DNA of 64,000 nucleotides from an uncultured Oscillospiraceae bacterium (GTDB taxonomy: Bacteria; Bacillota; Clostridia; Oscillospirales; Ruminococcaceae). Location of the stretch: the NCBI GenBank assembly GCA_949743955.1, contig CATJVQ010000027.1, positions 1 to 64,000 of the forward strand. The letters run 5' to 3'. Made by a program: the position numbers and the translations under genes. The notes under the pieces are model-generated. The model had not been told where the DNA came from. It saw only the letters and a list, made by a program, of their open reading frames with translations, and made no database searches. Shown in pieces: positions 1-9,495 of the stretch (position 1 is its first letter; each line of letters starts with the position of its first letter).

Positions 1-2205
1 GTTGGAGCGCAGGAACTTGATGAGCTGATAGGTGTCGCTCTCGCCCTCGTCGGTGCGGATGACGATGCGGTTGGCGCTGACCTTCTGCACCGTGCCTGCG
101 CGCGAAGCGACCACCGCGACGCCCGAATCAACCGCCGCCTTATACTCCATCCCGGTGCCGACGATGGGCGCCTGCGGGCGCAGCAACGGCACAGCCTGGC
201 GCTGCATGTTCGAGCCCATGAGGGCGCGGTTCGCGTCGTCGTTTTCCAGGAAGGGGATCATCGCCGTCGCCACGGAGACGACCATCTTCGGCGAGACGTC
301 CATATAATCGACGCGTGCGCGCGGGACCTCCTGAATGGTGTCCTTGAAACGGACGTTGACCATCTCGTTTTTGAAGTGGTTCTCTCCGTCGAGCGGCTCG
401 TTGGCCTGCGCGACGATGTATTCGTCCTCCACGTCGGCCGTCATGTAAACGACCTCGTCGAGCACGACGCCTGTCTCCTTATCCACCCGGCGGTACGGCG
501 CTTCAATAAAGCCGTACTCATTGATCTTCGCGAATGTCGCCAGATACGAGATGAGGCCGATGTTCGGGCCCTCAGGCGTCTCAATCGGGCACATGCGCCC
601 ATAGTGGGAGTAGTGAACGTCGCGCACTTCGAACCCTGCGCGGTCGCGGGAAAGTCCGCCCGGGCCGAGCGCGGAGAGGCGGCGCTTATGCGTCAATTCC
701 GCTAAAGGATTGGTTTGATCCATGAACTGCGAGAGCGGAGACGAACCGAAGAACTCCTTGATAGCCGCCACGACCGGGCGGATGTTGATGAGCGCCTGCG
801 GGCTCAGGTTCTCCGGCTCCTGGGACTGGATAGTCATCCTCTCGCGGATGACGCGCTCCATGCGCGAGAAGCCGATGCGGAACTGATTCTGTAAGAGCTC
901 GCCCACCGAGCGAATTCGCCGGTTGCCGAGGTGGTCAATATCGTCGAGCGTGCCCACGCCGTGGGCAAGTCCGAGCAGATAGCTGATAGTGGCGTAAATA
1001 TCGTCGAGAATGATGTGCTTGGGGATGAGCTCCTCCCGCCGGCGGGTGATGCACTCAGTGAGCGCGTCGCCGGAAAGGTTCTCCTCCAGGATCTCGCGCA
1101 GGATGGAGAAGCGCACCTTCTCATTGATGCCCAGCGCGGCAGGATCGACATCGGGCAGGAAGTCAGTGAGGTTGACCATGCCGTTCGAGAGGCACTTGAC
1201 GAGCTTCTCCCCCACCTCGAGCACGACACTGAACACACCGCGCCGGTCGATCTCATGCGCCTTTTCGCGGGTAAGCACCTCTCCCGGCTCGGCGATGAGC
1301 TCCCCTGTAAGCGGACAAACCACGGGCTCGGCCACTTTGTGCCCGGCGATGCGTGTCGCGAGCGAGAGCTTCTTGTTATATTTATAGCGCCCCACACGGG
1401 AGAGATCATAGCGCCTGGCATCAAAGAAGAGGTTATCCAAGTGGGTCTGCGCGCTGTCCACAGTGGGCGGCTCGCCCGGGCGCAGCTTGCGGTAGACCTC
1501 GAGCAGCGCCTCCTCCTTATTCTGGGTCGAGTCCTTTTCGATAGTGGTAAGCAGCAGCTCCTCCTCACCGAAGTACTCGAGAATTTCAGCGTTCGACGGG
1601 AACCCCAGCGCACGCACGAACGTCGTAATCGGGAGCTTGCGGTTTTTATCGATACGCACATAAAACACGCCGGCGGAATCCGTCTCGTATTCGAGCCAAG
1701 CGCCGCGGTTGGGGATAACGGTGCACGCAAAGAGCTCCCGCCCGGTCTTGTCACGGGAGGAAGCGTAATACACGCCCGGCGAACGCACAAGCTGCGAGAC
1801 GATGACCCGCTCCGCACCGTTAATAATAAAGGTGCCCGAATCCGTCATGAGCGGGAAATCGCCCATGAAAATATCCTGCTCCTTGAAGCGGCCGGTCTCC
1901 TTGCTGTAAAGGCTCGCGCGCACGCGCAGCGGAGCGGCGTAGGTGGCGTCGCGTTCCTTACATTCGGCAATGGTGTACTTGGGCTTGTCGTCCAGGCGGT
2001 AATCAATGAAATCCAGCACGAGGTTTTCCTGATAGTCCGTGATGGCGCTCACATCGCGGAAAACCTCCTTGAGCCCCTCCTCAAGGAACCACCGGTAGGA
2101 GTTCTTCTGCACCTCGATAAGGTTCGGCATATCGAGGACTTCATTGATGCGGGAAAAGCTCATGCGGACATTTTTCCCGAGCTGTACCGGCTTGACATTC
2201 ACCAT
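1..2205 (-). CDS. rpoB: RNA polymerase beta subunit, N-terminal part (runs off the left edge)
   Basis: This is the first 735 codons of the beta subunit, a core part of RNA polymerase; the C-terminal third lies beyond the window. Translation from the ATG at 2205 begins [19 protein letters not shown]. The start has a GGAG ribosome site about 11 bases upstream. Family landmarks are intact: [15 protein letters not shown] in the N-terminal lobe, the rifampicin region ([18 protein letters not shown], then LSALGPGG) at about residues 485-515, and [14 protein letters not shown] just after. The position equivalent to E. coli Q510 reads Pro (codon at 736-738). The gene is separated from any upstream rplL by about 480 bases holding its own promoter. 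Identity is certain; only the left end is missing. Confidence 0.97.
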   Translation of the reverse strand, partial: MVNVKPVQLGKNVRMSFSRINEVLDMPNLIEVQKNSYRWFLEEGLKEVFRDVSAITDYQENLVLDFIDYRLDDKPKYTIAECKERDATYAAPLRVRASLYSKETGRFKEQDIFMGDFPLMTDSGTFIINGAERVIVSQLVRSPGVYYASSRDKTGRELFACTVIPNRGAWLEYETDSAGVFYVRIDKNRKLPITTFVRALGFPSNAEILEYFGEEELLLTTIEKDSTQNKEEALLEVYRKLRPGEPPTVDSAQTHLDNLFFDARRYDLSRVGRYKYNKKLSLATRIAGHKVAEPVVCPLTGELIAEPGEVLTREKAHEIDRRGVFSVVLEVGEKLVKCLSNGMVNLTDFLPDVDPAALGINEKVRFSILREILEENLSGDALTECITRRREELIPKHIILDDIYATISYLLGLAHGVGTLDDIDHLGNRRIRSVGELLQNQFRIGFSRMERVIRERMTIQSQEPENLSPQALINIRPVVAAIKEFFGSSPLSQFMDQTNPLAELTHKRRLSALGPGGLSRDRAGFEVRDVHYSHYGRMCPIETPEGPNIGLISYLATFAKINEYGFIEAPYRRVDKETGVVLDEVVYMTADVEDEYIVAQANEPLDGENHFKNEMVNVRFKDTIQEVPRARVDYMDVSPKMVVSVATAMIPFLENDDANRALMGSNMQRQAVPLLRPQAPIVGTGMEYKAAVDSGVAVVASRAGTVQKVSANRIVIRTDEGESDTYQLIKFLRSN

Positions 2206-2399
2206 AGGCTCACTCACTCCAATCGCTATTTTAAAACCTGCTACTCTTTGTCCGGTCCAAAACCCGCCCGGCAGCTTTCACAGAATGTTCTCTGCCGATA
2301 TTGTCCGAAACTGCAAAAAGGGTATTGAACTTCCTCGCGGATTGTGCTATGATGATTTTACATACAAAAGCACAATGAGCCATTTTGATACAGTATATT

Positions 2400-2428
2400 A
2401 TATTATCATGCTGGCCAGGATTTGTCAA
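2400..2428 (-). promoter_or_regulatory. Probable sigma-A promoter of rpoB
   Basis: On the minus strand a perfect TTGACA (2428-2423) is followed after 17 bases by TAATAT (2405-2400). An alternative TATAAT lies at 2402-2397 with a 20-base spacer. This would give rpoB a leader of about 190 bases in which I see no strong terminator. Confidence 0.55.
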
Positions 2429-2576
2429 GGCCGAAGGCGGTTCTTTTCTTCCTGCGCTTCCCTTTATTTGGTATCTGTATCTTAATTTTGGAAGAAATTT
2501 CATTTTTATACATCCCCGTGCCGCGGAAAGGACATGCTGTTCCTTAAACGGAACGTCCGCTGTCTTCAGGCGCACT

Positions 2577-2605
2577 GCTACCGATGTGGGAGGTGGCTTT
2601 TTTTT
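2577..2605 (+). terminator. Intrinsic terminator upstream of the V-ATPase operon
   Basis: GCTACC (2577-2582), a nine-base loop, GGTGGC (2592-2597) and then eight T (2598-2605). No plus-strand gene ends here, so it must end a short transcript begun in the preceding intergenic DNA. That fits a leader attenuator of the ATPase operon or a small RNA. Confidence 0.65.
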
Positions 2606-2627
2606 GTGTTTTTGCTCTCTGCCGCGG

Positions 2628-2661
2628 GCGCCGGGCGGAAAAAACCGCCAGTTTCCGGCGC
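2628..2661 (+). other. GC-rich hairpin in front of the first V-ATPase ribosome site
   Basis: Outer stem GCGCCGG/CCGGCGC (2628-2634 with 2655-2661) encloses an inner stem GCGG/CCGC with an A6 loop. It lies about 12 bases upstream of the GAGG ribosome site at 2674. It could protect the mRNA end or affect translation of the first gene; this is inference from structure only. Confidence 0.4.
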
Positions 2662-2683
2662 ACCCCGAGTTTCGAGGAAAGGG

Positions 2684-3040
2684 ATGATCGTGTTCATGAG
2701 TGAATTGAAGCGTGCCGACGATACGCAGAGCATGGAAGACGTTCTGCGCGTTCTCTTAAGTGCGGACGCCGATGCGCAGGAGACCGTGCATGAAAACGAG
2801 CAGCGCCGGATGCGTGTAGCCGACATCGTGAGCGAAGCGCAGGAAAAAATGCGCGAGGACTACGGCAAGCGGGCGCAGAAGCGGATTGAGGAGGTCCGCT
2901 CCCTGCACCGCGCCGACTACGAGGAGGATCTCCGCCGGATGCAGGAGAGCTACCAGAAGTCGCTTGACTCCCTCGGGCGTATCTGCCGGGAACGGCAGGA
3001 TGAGTGGGTGGATACGCTTGTCCGGCGCTGTCTCGATTAA
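2684..3040 (+). CDS. V-type ATPase subunit G/H (stator stalk coiled coil)
   Basis: A 118-residue, highly charged, nearly all-helical protein without membrane segments, rich in Glu, Arg and Lys in heptad-like spacing (EAQEKMREDYGKRAQKRIEE). It is the first gene of the ATPase cluster, where clostridial operons usually place the peripheral-stalk G/H (NtpF-like) subunit that pairs with subunit E. The assignment rests on coiled-coil character, length and position, because this subunit is poorly conserved. I chose the ATG at 2684, which has GAGG six bases upstream; the ATG at 2696 would have a ribosome site 18 bases away. A longer open frame extends upstream through the terminator hairpin and is not credible. 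Confidence 0.75.
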   Translation: MIVFMSELKRADDTQSMEDVLRVLLSADADAQETVHENEQRRMRVADIVSEAQEKMREDYGKRAQKRIEEVRSLHRADYEEDLRRMQESYQKSLDSLGRICRERQDEWVDTLVRRCLD

Positions 3041-3079
3041 GCGGGCGGATTCATTCTTTTTTGCGAAGGAGGTTTTTGC

Positions 3080-4150
3080 GTGCTGGAATCGTTCTCGAGT
3101 AAGGCTGTGCTCGCGAAGGTCAAGGCGATGGAAGGGCGCATGCTCACACCGGGCGACTATGAACAGCTCATGCACCGCTCCAGTGTATCCGCGTGCGCGG
3201 CATACTTAAAAAATCTGCCGACCTACGCAGGCGTCCTGCGCGATGTGCAGGAGACACAGATCCACCGCGGCGCGCTCGAAGGGATGCTGGAAAAAACCAT
3301 CTTTGAACAGTTCCTGCGCCTGTCGCGCTATGTCGGGCACAATAACGAATTTTTCCGGCAGTACTGGATTTCCTGGATGGAAATCCGCTGCATCATCACC
3401 TGCGTGCGCCTTCTGGGCGCTTCCCCGCAGGCGGCGGGAAGGGCGGCGAAGGAAAACGAGTTCTTAAGCTCGGTGCCCGGATATCTCATCGACCGCCTCT
3501 CCTTTAATGTCCTCGCCCTCGCAAACGTGCATTCCTTCGACGGACTGCTCGAAGCGCTCGGGCGCAGCCTCTATGTCAAAACGCTGGAGAGGGCGCGCCG
3601 CTCGCCGCAGGAGCCGGTCTCCGTGGCGGCAGTCGAGCATGAACTGTACCTCGATTACTATGCCGGCATCCACCGCCTCATCGACCGGCACTTCCACGGG
3701 AAGACAGCGGGGGATCTGCACGCCCTGTTCGTCTCTCAGGCGCAGATCCACAATATCGCCGTTCTGTATCGCCTCAAACGCTTTTTCGGGGCGGGGCCGG
3801 AGGAGGTCCGGCGCCTGATGCTCCCGTATAACGGGCGGCTGCCCCGGCGCTTCATGCGCCGCCTCGTTGAAGCGCCCGACGATAGGGCCATGCTCGAAGC
3901 GCTCTCGCACAGCCGCTACGCCCCCTATTTTAGTCCGGAGAATTTCTCCTCCATCGAGTTCGGGCTCAACTCCATCCGTTACCGGACATCCCGGCGGTAC
4001 CTGACGTTTTCTCAGAATCCGGCCACGGCTTTCGTCGCGTTTATGACGCTGCGCGAACTGGAGGTAGAAAATCTTATCAATATTATTGAAGGCGTGCGGT
4101 ACGGGCTGGACGCTTCCCAGATTCGTTCCCTGCTGATCCATAGCACATAA
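3080..4150 (+). CDS. ntpC: V-type ATPase subunit C (V0 d / AC39 family)
   Basis: A 356-residue protein of the V0D/AC39 family. It is the funnel-shaped subunit that connects the central rotor shaft (subunits D and F) to the membrane K ring. It is soluble, helical and Arg-rich with no membrane segment, and its length matches the family (about 330-360). The start is GTG at 3080 behind a perfect AAGGAGG at 3066-3072. It follows the G/H gene by 39 bases and precedes the membrane subunit I. The gene ends at 4150, after which 170 bases with an inverted repeat separate it from ntpI. Confidence 0.9.
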   Translation: MLESFSSKAVLAKVKAMEGRMLTPGDYEQLMHRSSVSACAAYLKNLPTYAGVLRDVQETQIHRGALEGMLEKTIFEQFLRLSRYVGHNNEFFRQYWISWMEIRCIITCVRLLGASPQAAGRAAKENEFLSSVPGYLIDRLSFNVLALANVHSFDGLLEALGRSLYVKTLERARRSPQEPVSVAAVEHELYLDYYAGIHRLIDRHFHGKTAGDLHALFVSQAQIHNIAVLYRLKRFFGAGPEEVRRLMLPYNGRLPRRFMRRLVEAPDDRAMLEALSHSRYAPYFSPENFSSIEFGLNSIRYRTSRRYLTFSQNPATAFVAFMTLRELEVENLINIIEGVRYGLDASQIRSLLIHST

Positions 4151-4154
4151 CGGT

Positions 4155-4282
4155 ATGCCGGGATGATGGCAATTCTTAAAATATATTCTTTGGGATGCAC
4201 CGCAGACATCCATAATCTCGTTCTTTCTGCAGCGCACATTCGGTAATATTTTTGAAAATTGCCATAAGAATCCCGCTATACT
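4155..4282 (+). promoter_or_regulatory. Spacer between ntpC and ntpI with inverted repeat and possible internal promoter
   Basis: The segments near 4160-4178 (GGGAT..ATGGCAATT) and 4256-4275 (AATTGCCAT..ATCCC) are imperfect inverted copies, able to fold a long stem. A TATACT box at 4277-4282 lies 19 bases after TTGAAA (4252-4257), a weak sigma-A-like promoter. Either could adjust expression of the membrane part of the ATPase relative to its first two genes. Confidence 0.3.
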
Positions 4283-4323
4283 GTGTGAAAATTTGATCTA
4301 CGGAGGTGTTTTCTTCAAAAGCC

Positions 4324-6267
4324 ATGGCAATCGAAAAAATGACGCTGGTCAATATTAAAGGTCCTCTTGACCGCCTGGACGATGCCATCCTCGGTTGTTC
4401 CGATACTGGCTGCTTTCACCCCGAGGACATCACCCACGGCGGAGGCGACAGCACCAAATTCCATGAGCTGGACTACCAAAATCCCTATCTGAAGCTCCTG
4501 ACCCGCATGAAGAATGTGGCCGCGAGTGCGGATATCCCGTTGCAGTACCGCCCTGTAAAAAGCGTGGCCGCGGACAAGGAGACAATGAAATCGTTCGTCA
4601 TCGGTTTCCAGGAGGAGATCGGAGCGCTTTTGGACACACGGCGCGAGCTTCAGGAGAACATCACACAGCATGAAAACGCGCTCACACACCTTAAGCACTT
4701 GGCCTCGGTCGATTTGAATCTGGATCAGATCTTCTCCTGCAAATATGTCAAGGTGCGTTTTGGGCGCCTGCCGCGCGACAGCGAGGCGAAGCTTGCCTAT
4801 TACAGCAACAAGATGTTTCTTTTCTTCAAGTTCGATACGGACGATACATACACTTGGAGCGCCTACTTCACCACCAACGAATACGCCGGCGAGGTGGACG
4901 ACATCTTCGCGGCGCTGTTCTTCGAGCGGGTGCGTGTGCCGGATTATGTGCACGGCACCCCCTCCATGGCGATCGACCGGCTCTCCGCAGAGTACACCTC
5001 GGAAAAGCGGAAGCTCGCGGAGGTAACCGAACAGATTCAGGCGCTCGTAGCTCAGCGGCGGGACACCCTCCTCGATTATTACAGCCAGGCGCAGTTCCTG
5101 TGCAGCACCTTCGATCTGCGGCGGTATGTGGGTGTTTCGGGCGAAACGTTTTATATGCTCGGTTTCATCCCAAAGAGCCGCGAAGCGGACTTTTCCGGGA
5201 AGCTGGGGAGCATCCCGGGCATCTCGCTCGATCTGCTGCCGGAGGATACGGATAAACGCTTCCGCCCGCCGACAAAGCTCAAAAATCTCAAGAGCGTGGA
5301 GCCGTTCGAGATGTTCGTGAAGATGTACGGCCTGCCCTCCCACAATGACATTGATCCGACACCGTATATCGCCATTGTCTATACGCTTCTGTTCGGCATC
5401 ATGTTCGGGGATCTGGGGCAGGGGCTCTTAGTCAGCCTTCTCGGCTTCGTCCTCTACCGCTGGAAGGGGATGGAGCTCGGGCGGATTATGGAGCGCATCG
5501 GGATTTCGTCGGCAGCGTTCGGCGTACTGTACGGATCCGTCTTCGGCTTCGAGCACGCGCTCGACGGCTTCTGGCGGATGCTCGGCTTCGCCGAAAAACC
5601 GATTGAAGTGATGAGCCCCTCTACCATCAACACGCTGCTGCTCTCCACTGTCGGATTGGGCGCTGTCATTATCGCGGTGAGCATTCTCATCAATATTATT
5701 CTCGGGATCCGCCAGCGCGACTGGGAACGCGCTTTCTTCTCGCAGAACGGCGTGGCGGGACTGGTCTTCTATATGACCGTGCTCGCAGGCGTAGCCGGAA
5801 TGATGGGCGGTTTCTCCGTCCTGACACCGCCGGTCATCTGCATCGGCATTGTGCTGCCCATTCTTGTCATCTTCTTTAAGGAACCGCTCGATAAGCTCAC
5901 GCACGGGGCGCACAACTTCGCTCCGGAAGGCGGTGTCGGCGGCTTCATCGCGGAAAACTTTTTCGAGCTGTTCGAAGTTGTGCTCAGCTTCGTCGCCAAC
6001 ACAATGTCTTTCCTGCGTGTGGGCGGCTTCATCCTCAGCCACGCCGGTATGATGGCTGTTGTCTTCACCATCTCCAACATGGTGTCTGCTGGGGCAAGCC
6101 CGATCGTCATCGTGCTCGGCAACCTGTTTGTGATGTGTCTGGAGGGCTTAATCGTGGGCATCCAGGTGCTCCGCCTCCAGTTCTACGAAATGTTCTCCCG
6201 CTTCTTCGACGGAGAGGGCGAACCGTTTGAGCCCATCGCCGTCAATCTCACGAGCGACGCGCACTGA
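4324..6267 (+). CDS. ntpI: V-type ATPase subunit I (membrane stator, subunit a)
   Basis: A 647-residue subunit I. The N-terminal half (to about residue 340) is soluble with coiled-coil arms that bind the peripheral stalks. The C-terminal half has about seven or eight membrane helices, starting around YIAIVYTLLFGIMFGDLGQG. The ion-path arginine sits in the segment MSFLRVGGFILSHAGMM, followed by LQFYEMFSRFFDGEG, both typical of the family. It forms the half-channels beside the K ring. The ATG at 4324 gives the normal family N-terminus (MAIEKMTLVNIKG), but the nearest strong ribosome site, GGAGG at 4302-4306, is 17 bases away. An in-frame GTG at 4306 overlaps that site, so the start is not certain. 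Confidence 0.92.
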   Translation: MAIEKMTLVNIKGPLDRLDDAILGCSDTGCFHPEDITHGGGDSTKFHELDYQNPYLKLLTRMKNVAASADIPLQYRPVKSVAADKETMKSFVIGFQEEIGALLDTRRELQENITQHENALTHLKHLASVDLNLDQIFSCKYVKVRFGRLPRDSEAKLAYYSNKMFLFFKFDTDDTYTWSAYFTTNEYAGEVDDIFAALFFERVRVPDYVHGTPSMAIDRLSAEYTSEKRKLAEVTEQIQALVAQRRDTLLDYYSQAQFLCSTFDLRRYVGVSGETFYMLGFIPKSREADFSGKLGSIPGISLDLLPEDTDKRFRPPTKLKNLKSVEPFEMFVKMYGLPSHNDIDPTPYIAIVYTLLFGIMFGDLGQGLLVSLLGFVLYRWKGMELGRIMERIGISSAAFGVLYGSVFGFEHALDGFWRMLGFAEKPIEVMSPSTINTLLLSTVGLGAVIIAVSILINIILGIRQRDWERAFFSQNGVAGLVFYMTVLAGVAGMMGGFSVLTPPVICIGIVLPILVIFFKEPLDKLTHGAHNFAPEGGVGGFIAENFFELFEVVLSFVANTMSFLRVGGFILSHAGMMAVVFTISNMVSAGASPIVIVLGNLFVMCLEGLIVGIQVLRLQFYEMFSRFFDGEGEPFEPIAVNLTSDAH

Positions 6268-6297
6268 CCCTATTTCATACAGAAAGGATTTGTTGTC

Positions 6298-6720
6298 ATG
6301 AAGCTCTTTATTCTTCCTGCCATTCTGGCTGCCGCCATCGTTCTGCCGCTCCTGCTCCTCTGCCGGAGAGCCACGTCCCGCCAAAGCGCCAAGCGCCGCA
6401 TCATCTTTAATCTGTGTTCCTTCGCCGCAGTATGCGGCATCATGCTCATGGTACCGCTCGCCGCCTTTGCCGCCCCCGAAGAGGCTGCCGGCGCCGCCGC
6501 TGCCGGCGCGCAGGGCTGGGGCTATATCGCCGCCGCTCTGGCCACGGGCATGTCCTCCTTGGGCGCAGGCATCGCGGTTGCCGCCGCCGCGCCGGCCGCT
6601 ATCGGCGCGTTCTCCGAGGATCCGAAAGCGTTCGGTAAATCTCTGATCTTCGTCGCGCTCGGCGAAGGCGTCGCTATTTACGGCCTGCTGATCTCCATCC
6701 TGATTCTCAATAATCTGTGA
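6298..6720 (+). CDS. ntpK: V-type ATPase subunit K (proteolipid, rotor ring)
   Basis: A 140-residue proteolipid. An N-terminal hydrophobic helix (1-22) and a second one (about 40-60, ending AFAAPEEAAG) precede the core hairpin GYIAAALATGMSSLGAGIAVA and LIFVALGEGVAIYGLLISILIL. Glu123, in ALGEGVAIYG, is the conserved ion-binding carboxylate. The short polar loop FSEDPKAFGKS fits contact with subunits C and D. Several copies form the rotating membrane ring. I cannot tell from sequence alone whether the ion is Na+ or H+; helix one has no obvious Gln/Glu of the sodium signature. It lies 30 bases after ntpI with a ribosome site AGAAAGGA. Confidence 0.92.
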   Translation: MKLFILPAILAAAIVLPLLLLCRRATSRQSAKRRIIFNLCSFAAVCGIMLMVPLAAFAAPEEAAGAAAAGAQGWGYIAAALATGMSSLGAGIAVAAAAPAAIGAFSEDPKAFGKSLIFVALGEGVAIYGLLISILILNNL

Positions 6721-6730
6721 GGCATGCCGC

Positions 6731-7039
6731 ATGAAGTTTTTCGTCATCAGCGACAATATTGATACCTATATGGGTATGCGCCTGAGCGGGATGCCGGGGA
6801 CAGTCGCCCACGAACGCGAAGAGGTGGAGGCCGCGCTGGAGGCCGTGATGAATGACCCCGAGGTGGGTATCGTGCTCATGACGGCAAAAACACTCGCGCT
6901 CTGCCGCGAGACGGTATACCGCTATAAGCTGGAGAGGCCGAAGCCGCTGATCGTGGAAATCCCCGACCGCCACGGATCGGGAAACATTGGCGAAAGTATC
7001 GGCGAATATGTCCGAGAGGCCATCGGGCTCACGATCTAG
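6731..7039 (+). CDS. ntpG: V-type ATPase subunit F
   Basis: A 102-residue protein of the V-type ATPase subunit F family (called NtpG in Enterococcus). The Rossmann-like start MKFFVISDNIDTYMGMRLSG, the middle DPEVGIVLMTAKTLAL and the end PLIVEIPDRHGSG are typical. It binds subunit D in the central shaft and helps couple ATP hydrolysis to rotation. It lies 10 bases after ntpK and is a normal length for the family. Confidence 0.92.
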   Translation: MKFFVISDNIDTYMGMRLSGMPGTVAHEREEVEAALEAVMNDPEVGIVLMTAKTLALCRETVYRYKLERPKPLIVEIPDRHGSGNIGESIGEYVREAIGLTI

Positions 7040-7073
7040 GGACCGGCGGAGCAGATGAAAGGAGGCGCCCTCA

Positions 7074-7673
7074 TTGCTTTCCACAGAGGAAAAGCTGTTT
7101 GAGTTTAAAAAGTCGATCCGGCGTGAAATAGAGCGTGAAACCGCCCGGATCAACTGCGATATTGAGTCCTACCGCCATGCGCAGATGGAGGCCCTTGAGG
7201 ACGAGGTCCTCAGCGAATGTTACCGGACCATTCAGGCCGCTGTCGCACAGATCCGCATGGAATATACTACACAGCGCTCGCAGGCGCTCGGCGAGATGCG
7301 CCGCCACCTATTGCGCCAGCGCGATGAACACGCCGGAGCTGTCTTCGAGAAGGTGAAGGAGAAGCTCAGGGCATTCGCTTCCGGCGCCGAATATCCGGCA
7401 TGGCTGGAAAAAAAGCTCTCAGCGGCGGCCAAAGAATACCGGATGCGAAAGCCGGTGCTGTATGTGCGCGAAGCGGATCTCCCGCTGCGGGCGGCGCTCG
7501 AAAAGGCGCTGCCGGGGTGTGAGGTGCGCGCCAGCAGCGAAATCGCCACCGGCGGATTCATTATCGAGGAGCCGGAGCTCTCGTATGTCATCAATGAGAG
7601 CCTGGACAGCATTCTCAACGAACAGAAGGAGTGGTTCTTCTCCAACTCCGGGCTGCGTATGTCGCAGTTGTAA
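7074..7673 (+). CDS. ntpE: V-type ATPase subunit E (peripheral stalk)
   Basis: A 199-residue protein. The N-terminal half is a charged coiled coil (EEKLFEFKKSIRREIERE). The C-terminal half is a globular domain with the conserved GGFIIEEPELSYVINESL motif that caps subunit B. It pairs with the G/H subunit encoded by the first gene. The start is a TTG at 7074 with AAAGGAGG ending ten bases upstream; no ATG in frame fits as well. A 61-base spacer separates it from the catalytic subunit gene. Confidence 0.9.
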   Translation: MLSTEEKLFEFKKSIRREIERETARINCDIESYRHAQMEALEDEVLSECYRTIQAAVAQIRMEYTTQRSQALGEMRRHLLRQRDEHAGAVFEKVKEKLRAFASGAEYPAWLEKKLSAAAKEYRMRKPVLYVREADLPLRAALEKALPGCEVRASSEIATGGFIIEEPELSYVINESLDSILNEQKEWFFSNSGLRMSQL

Positions 7674-7734
7674 TACTCCTCTCTGATGTGTATCGGAGAT
7701 CAGTAGAATACCACGAACCGGAAGGGGAATTGAT

Positions 7735-9495
7735 ATGAACAATAATGTGATCTATTCCATCAATGGCCCGGTCGTCACGGTGAAGGGGACCAGGGACTTC
7801 TCCATGCTCGAAATGGTCTATGTCGGCCATCGCCGCCTGATGGGCGAGGTCATCTCGATGAACGATGAGCGCACCACCATCCAGGTCTACGAAAACACCA
7901 CCTCCCTTTCGCCCGGGGAGCCCGTCTACCCAACCGGCGCCCCCATCTGCGCGACACTCGGCCCCGGGATGCTTGAAAATATCTTCGATGGTATTGAGCG
8001 CCCGCTCAGCGACATCCGCAGGGAGGCAGGCGCGTTTGTCCCGGCGGGGATGAACATCCCTTCGCTGGACGCCGAACGCCTGTGGGACGTGACCGTCACT
8101 GTCAAGGCTGGGGACAAATTGGCCCCCGGGCAGATCTATGCCACCTGCCCCGAGACACCGCTCATCACCCACAAGGTAATGGTGCCGCCCAATCTGTCGG
8201 GCACGGTAGTACGTGCGGCGGAAAACGGGCAGTACCGAGTGAACGATACCGTCGTCACGCTCCGGGACGCGCGCGGCGCGGAGCACGAACTGACCCTCTG
8301 CCAGCGCTGGCCCATCCGGGATGCGCGCCCTGTCAGTAAGCGGCTGCCCATCTCGATGCCGCTCATCACCGGGCAGCGCATCGTCGATACGATGTTCCCC
8401 ATCGCCAAGGGCGGCACGGCCGCCATCCCGGGCGGTTTCGGCACGGGCAAGACCATGACACAGCATCAGCTCGCCAAATGGTGCGACGCGGACATCATCA
8501 TCTACATCGGCTGCGGCGAACGCGGCAACGAGATGACCCAGGTGCTCGAGGAGTTCGGCGAGCTTATCGACCCGAAGAGCGGGCAGAAGCTCACCGCCCG
8601 GACCGTGCTTATAGCGAACACATCGAACATGCCGGTGGCGGCGCGCGAGGCGTCGATCTACACGGGCGTGACGATTGCGGAATACTACCGCGACATGGGC
8701 TATCATGTGGCCATCATGGCCGACTCCACCTCCCGCTGGGCCGAGGCGCTGCGCGAAATCAGCGGGCGCCTTGAGGAGATGCCGGCGGAGGAGGGCTTCC
8801 CGGCCTATCTGCCCAGCCGCATCTCCCAGTTCTACGAGCGCGCCGGCTATATGCAGGCGCTGTGCGGGGAGTACGGATCCGTCACCATCATCGGGGCGGT
8901 TTCGCCGCAGGGTGCGGACTTCTCCGAGCCTGTGACACAGAATACGAAGCGCTTTGTCCGCTGCTTCTGGGCGCTGGATAAATCGCTCGCCTATGCGCGG
9001 CACTATCCGGCCATCAACTGGATTTCCAGCTACAGCGAATATCTGGAGGATCTGTCCAAGTGGTTTATCGACAATGTGGGGCATAAGTTCTTACTCTACC
9101 GGCAGGAGATCTCCAATATCCTCACGGAGGAGAGCAAACTGATGGAGATTGTCAAGCTCATCGGCGAAGACGTCCTGCCCGACGATCAGCGCCTGACACT
9201 GGAGATGGCGCGTGTGGTCCGCGTGGGTTTCTTGCAGCAAAACGCTTTTCATGCGGACGATACCTTCGTCCCCTTAAAAAAGCAGATGCTCATGATGCGC
9301 TGCATCCTGCACCTGTACCGCCGGGCAAACGCACTCGTGCAGATGGGTGTCCCGCTCGCGCAGATCCTCGCTACAGGCCTGTGCGACAAGCTCATTAAGA
9401 TGAAATACGACATCCCCAATAACCGCTATGATCTGTTTGATACATACTATCAGGACATTGACCGTGCACTTACCAAGATAGGAGGCAATGTGTGA
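7735..9495 (+). CDS. ntpA: V-type ATPase catalytic subunit A
   Basis: The catalytic subunit, 586 residues, typical of the family. The Walker A loop reads GGFGTGKT (about residues 232-239). Other family segments are [20 protein letters not shown], the Walker B region [20 protein letters not shown], and the extra non-homologous insert in the first third that distinguishes A from B. Three copies alternate with three B subunits in the soluble head and bind or make ATP. The ATG at 7735 has GGAAGGGGA just upstream. The stop overlaps the start of ntpB (TGATG). Confidence 0.96.
   Translation: MNNNVIYSINGPVVTVKGTRDFSMLEMVYVGHRRLMGEVISMNDERTTIQVYENTTSLSPGEPVYPTGAPICATLGPGMLENIFDGIERPLSDIRREAGAFVPAGMNIPSLDAERLWDVTVTVKAGDKLAPGQIYATCPETPLITHKVMVPPNLSGTVVRAAENGQYRVNDTVVTLRDARGAEHELTLCQRWPIRDARPVSKRLPISMPLITGQRIVDTMFPIAKGGTAAIPGGFGTGKTMTQHQLAKWCDADIIIYIGCGERGNEMTQVLEEFGELIDPKSGQKLTARTVLIANTSNMPVAAREASIYTGVTIAEYYRDMGYHVAIMADSTSRWAEALREISGRLEEMPAEEGFPAYLPSRISQFYERAGYMQALCGEYGSVTIIGAVSPQGADFSEPVTQNTKRFVRCFWALDKSLAYARHYPAINWISSYSEYLEDLSKWFIDNVGHKFLLYRQEISNILTEESKLMEIVKLIGEDVLPDDQRLTLEMARVVRVGFLQQNAFHADDTFVPLKKQMLMMRCILHLYRRANALVQMGVPLAQILATGLCDKLIKMKYDIPNNRYDLFDTYYQDIDRALTKIGGNV

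Larger units (their letters stand above)
2206..2683. other. Divergent intergenic region between rpoB and the V-ATPase operon
   Basis: About 480 bases without a credible gene. The minus strand carries the rpoB promoter near 2400-2428. The plus strand carries a small hairpin GTTCC/GGAAC (2539-2554), an intrinsic terminator (2577-2605) and a second GC-rich hairpin (2628-2661) just before the first V-ATPase gene. I could not find a convincing plus-strand promoter; a weak TATACA-like box sits at about 2507. Confidence 0.6.

Noticed and set aside
931..2328. 465-codon plus-strand open frame opposite rpoB
   Set aside because: rpoB is certain on the other strand; this frame runs through its promoter region and has no family resemblance.
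2521..2605. SRP RNA or 6S RNA gene before the V-ATPase operon
   Set aside because: The conserved SRP core (GGAAGGAAGCAGC-like) is absent, and I could not match a 6S fold; only the terminator is supported.
2534..2683. Upstream extension of the first V-ATPase gene
   Set aside because: The extended frame translates straight through a terminator stem and T8 run, and has no ribosome site; the start at 2684 is better.
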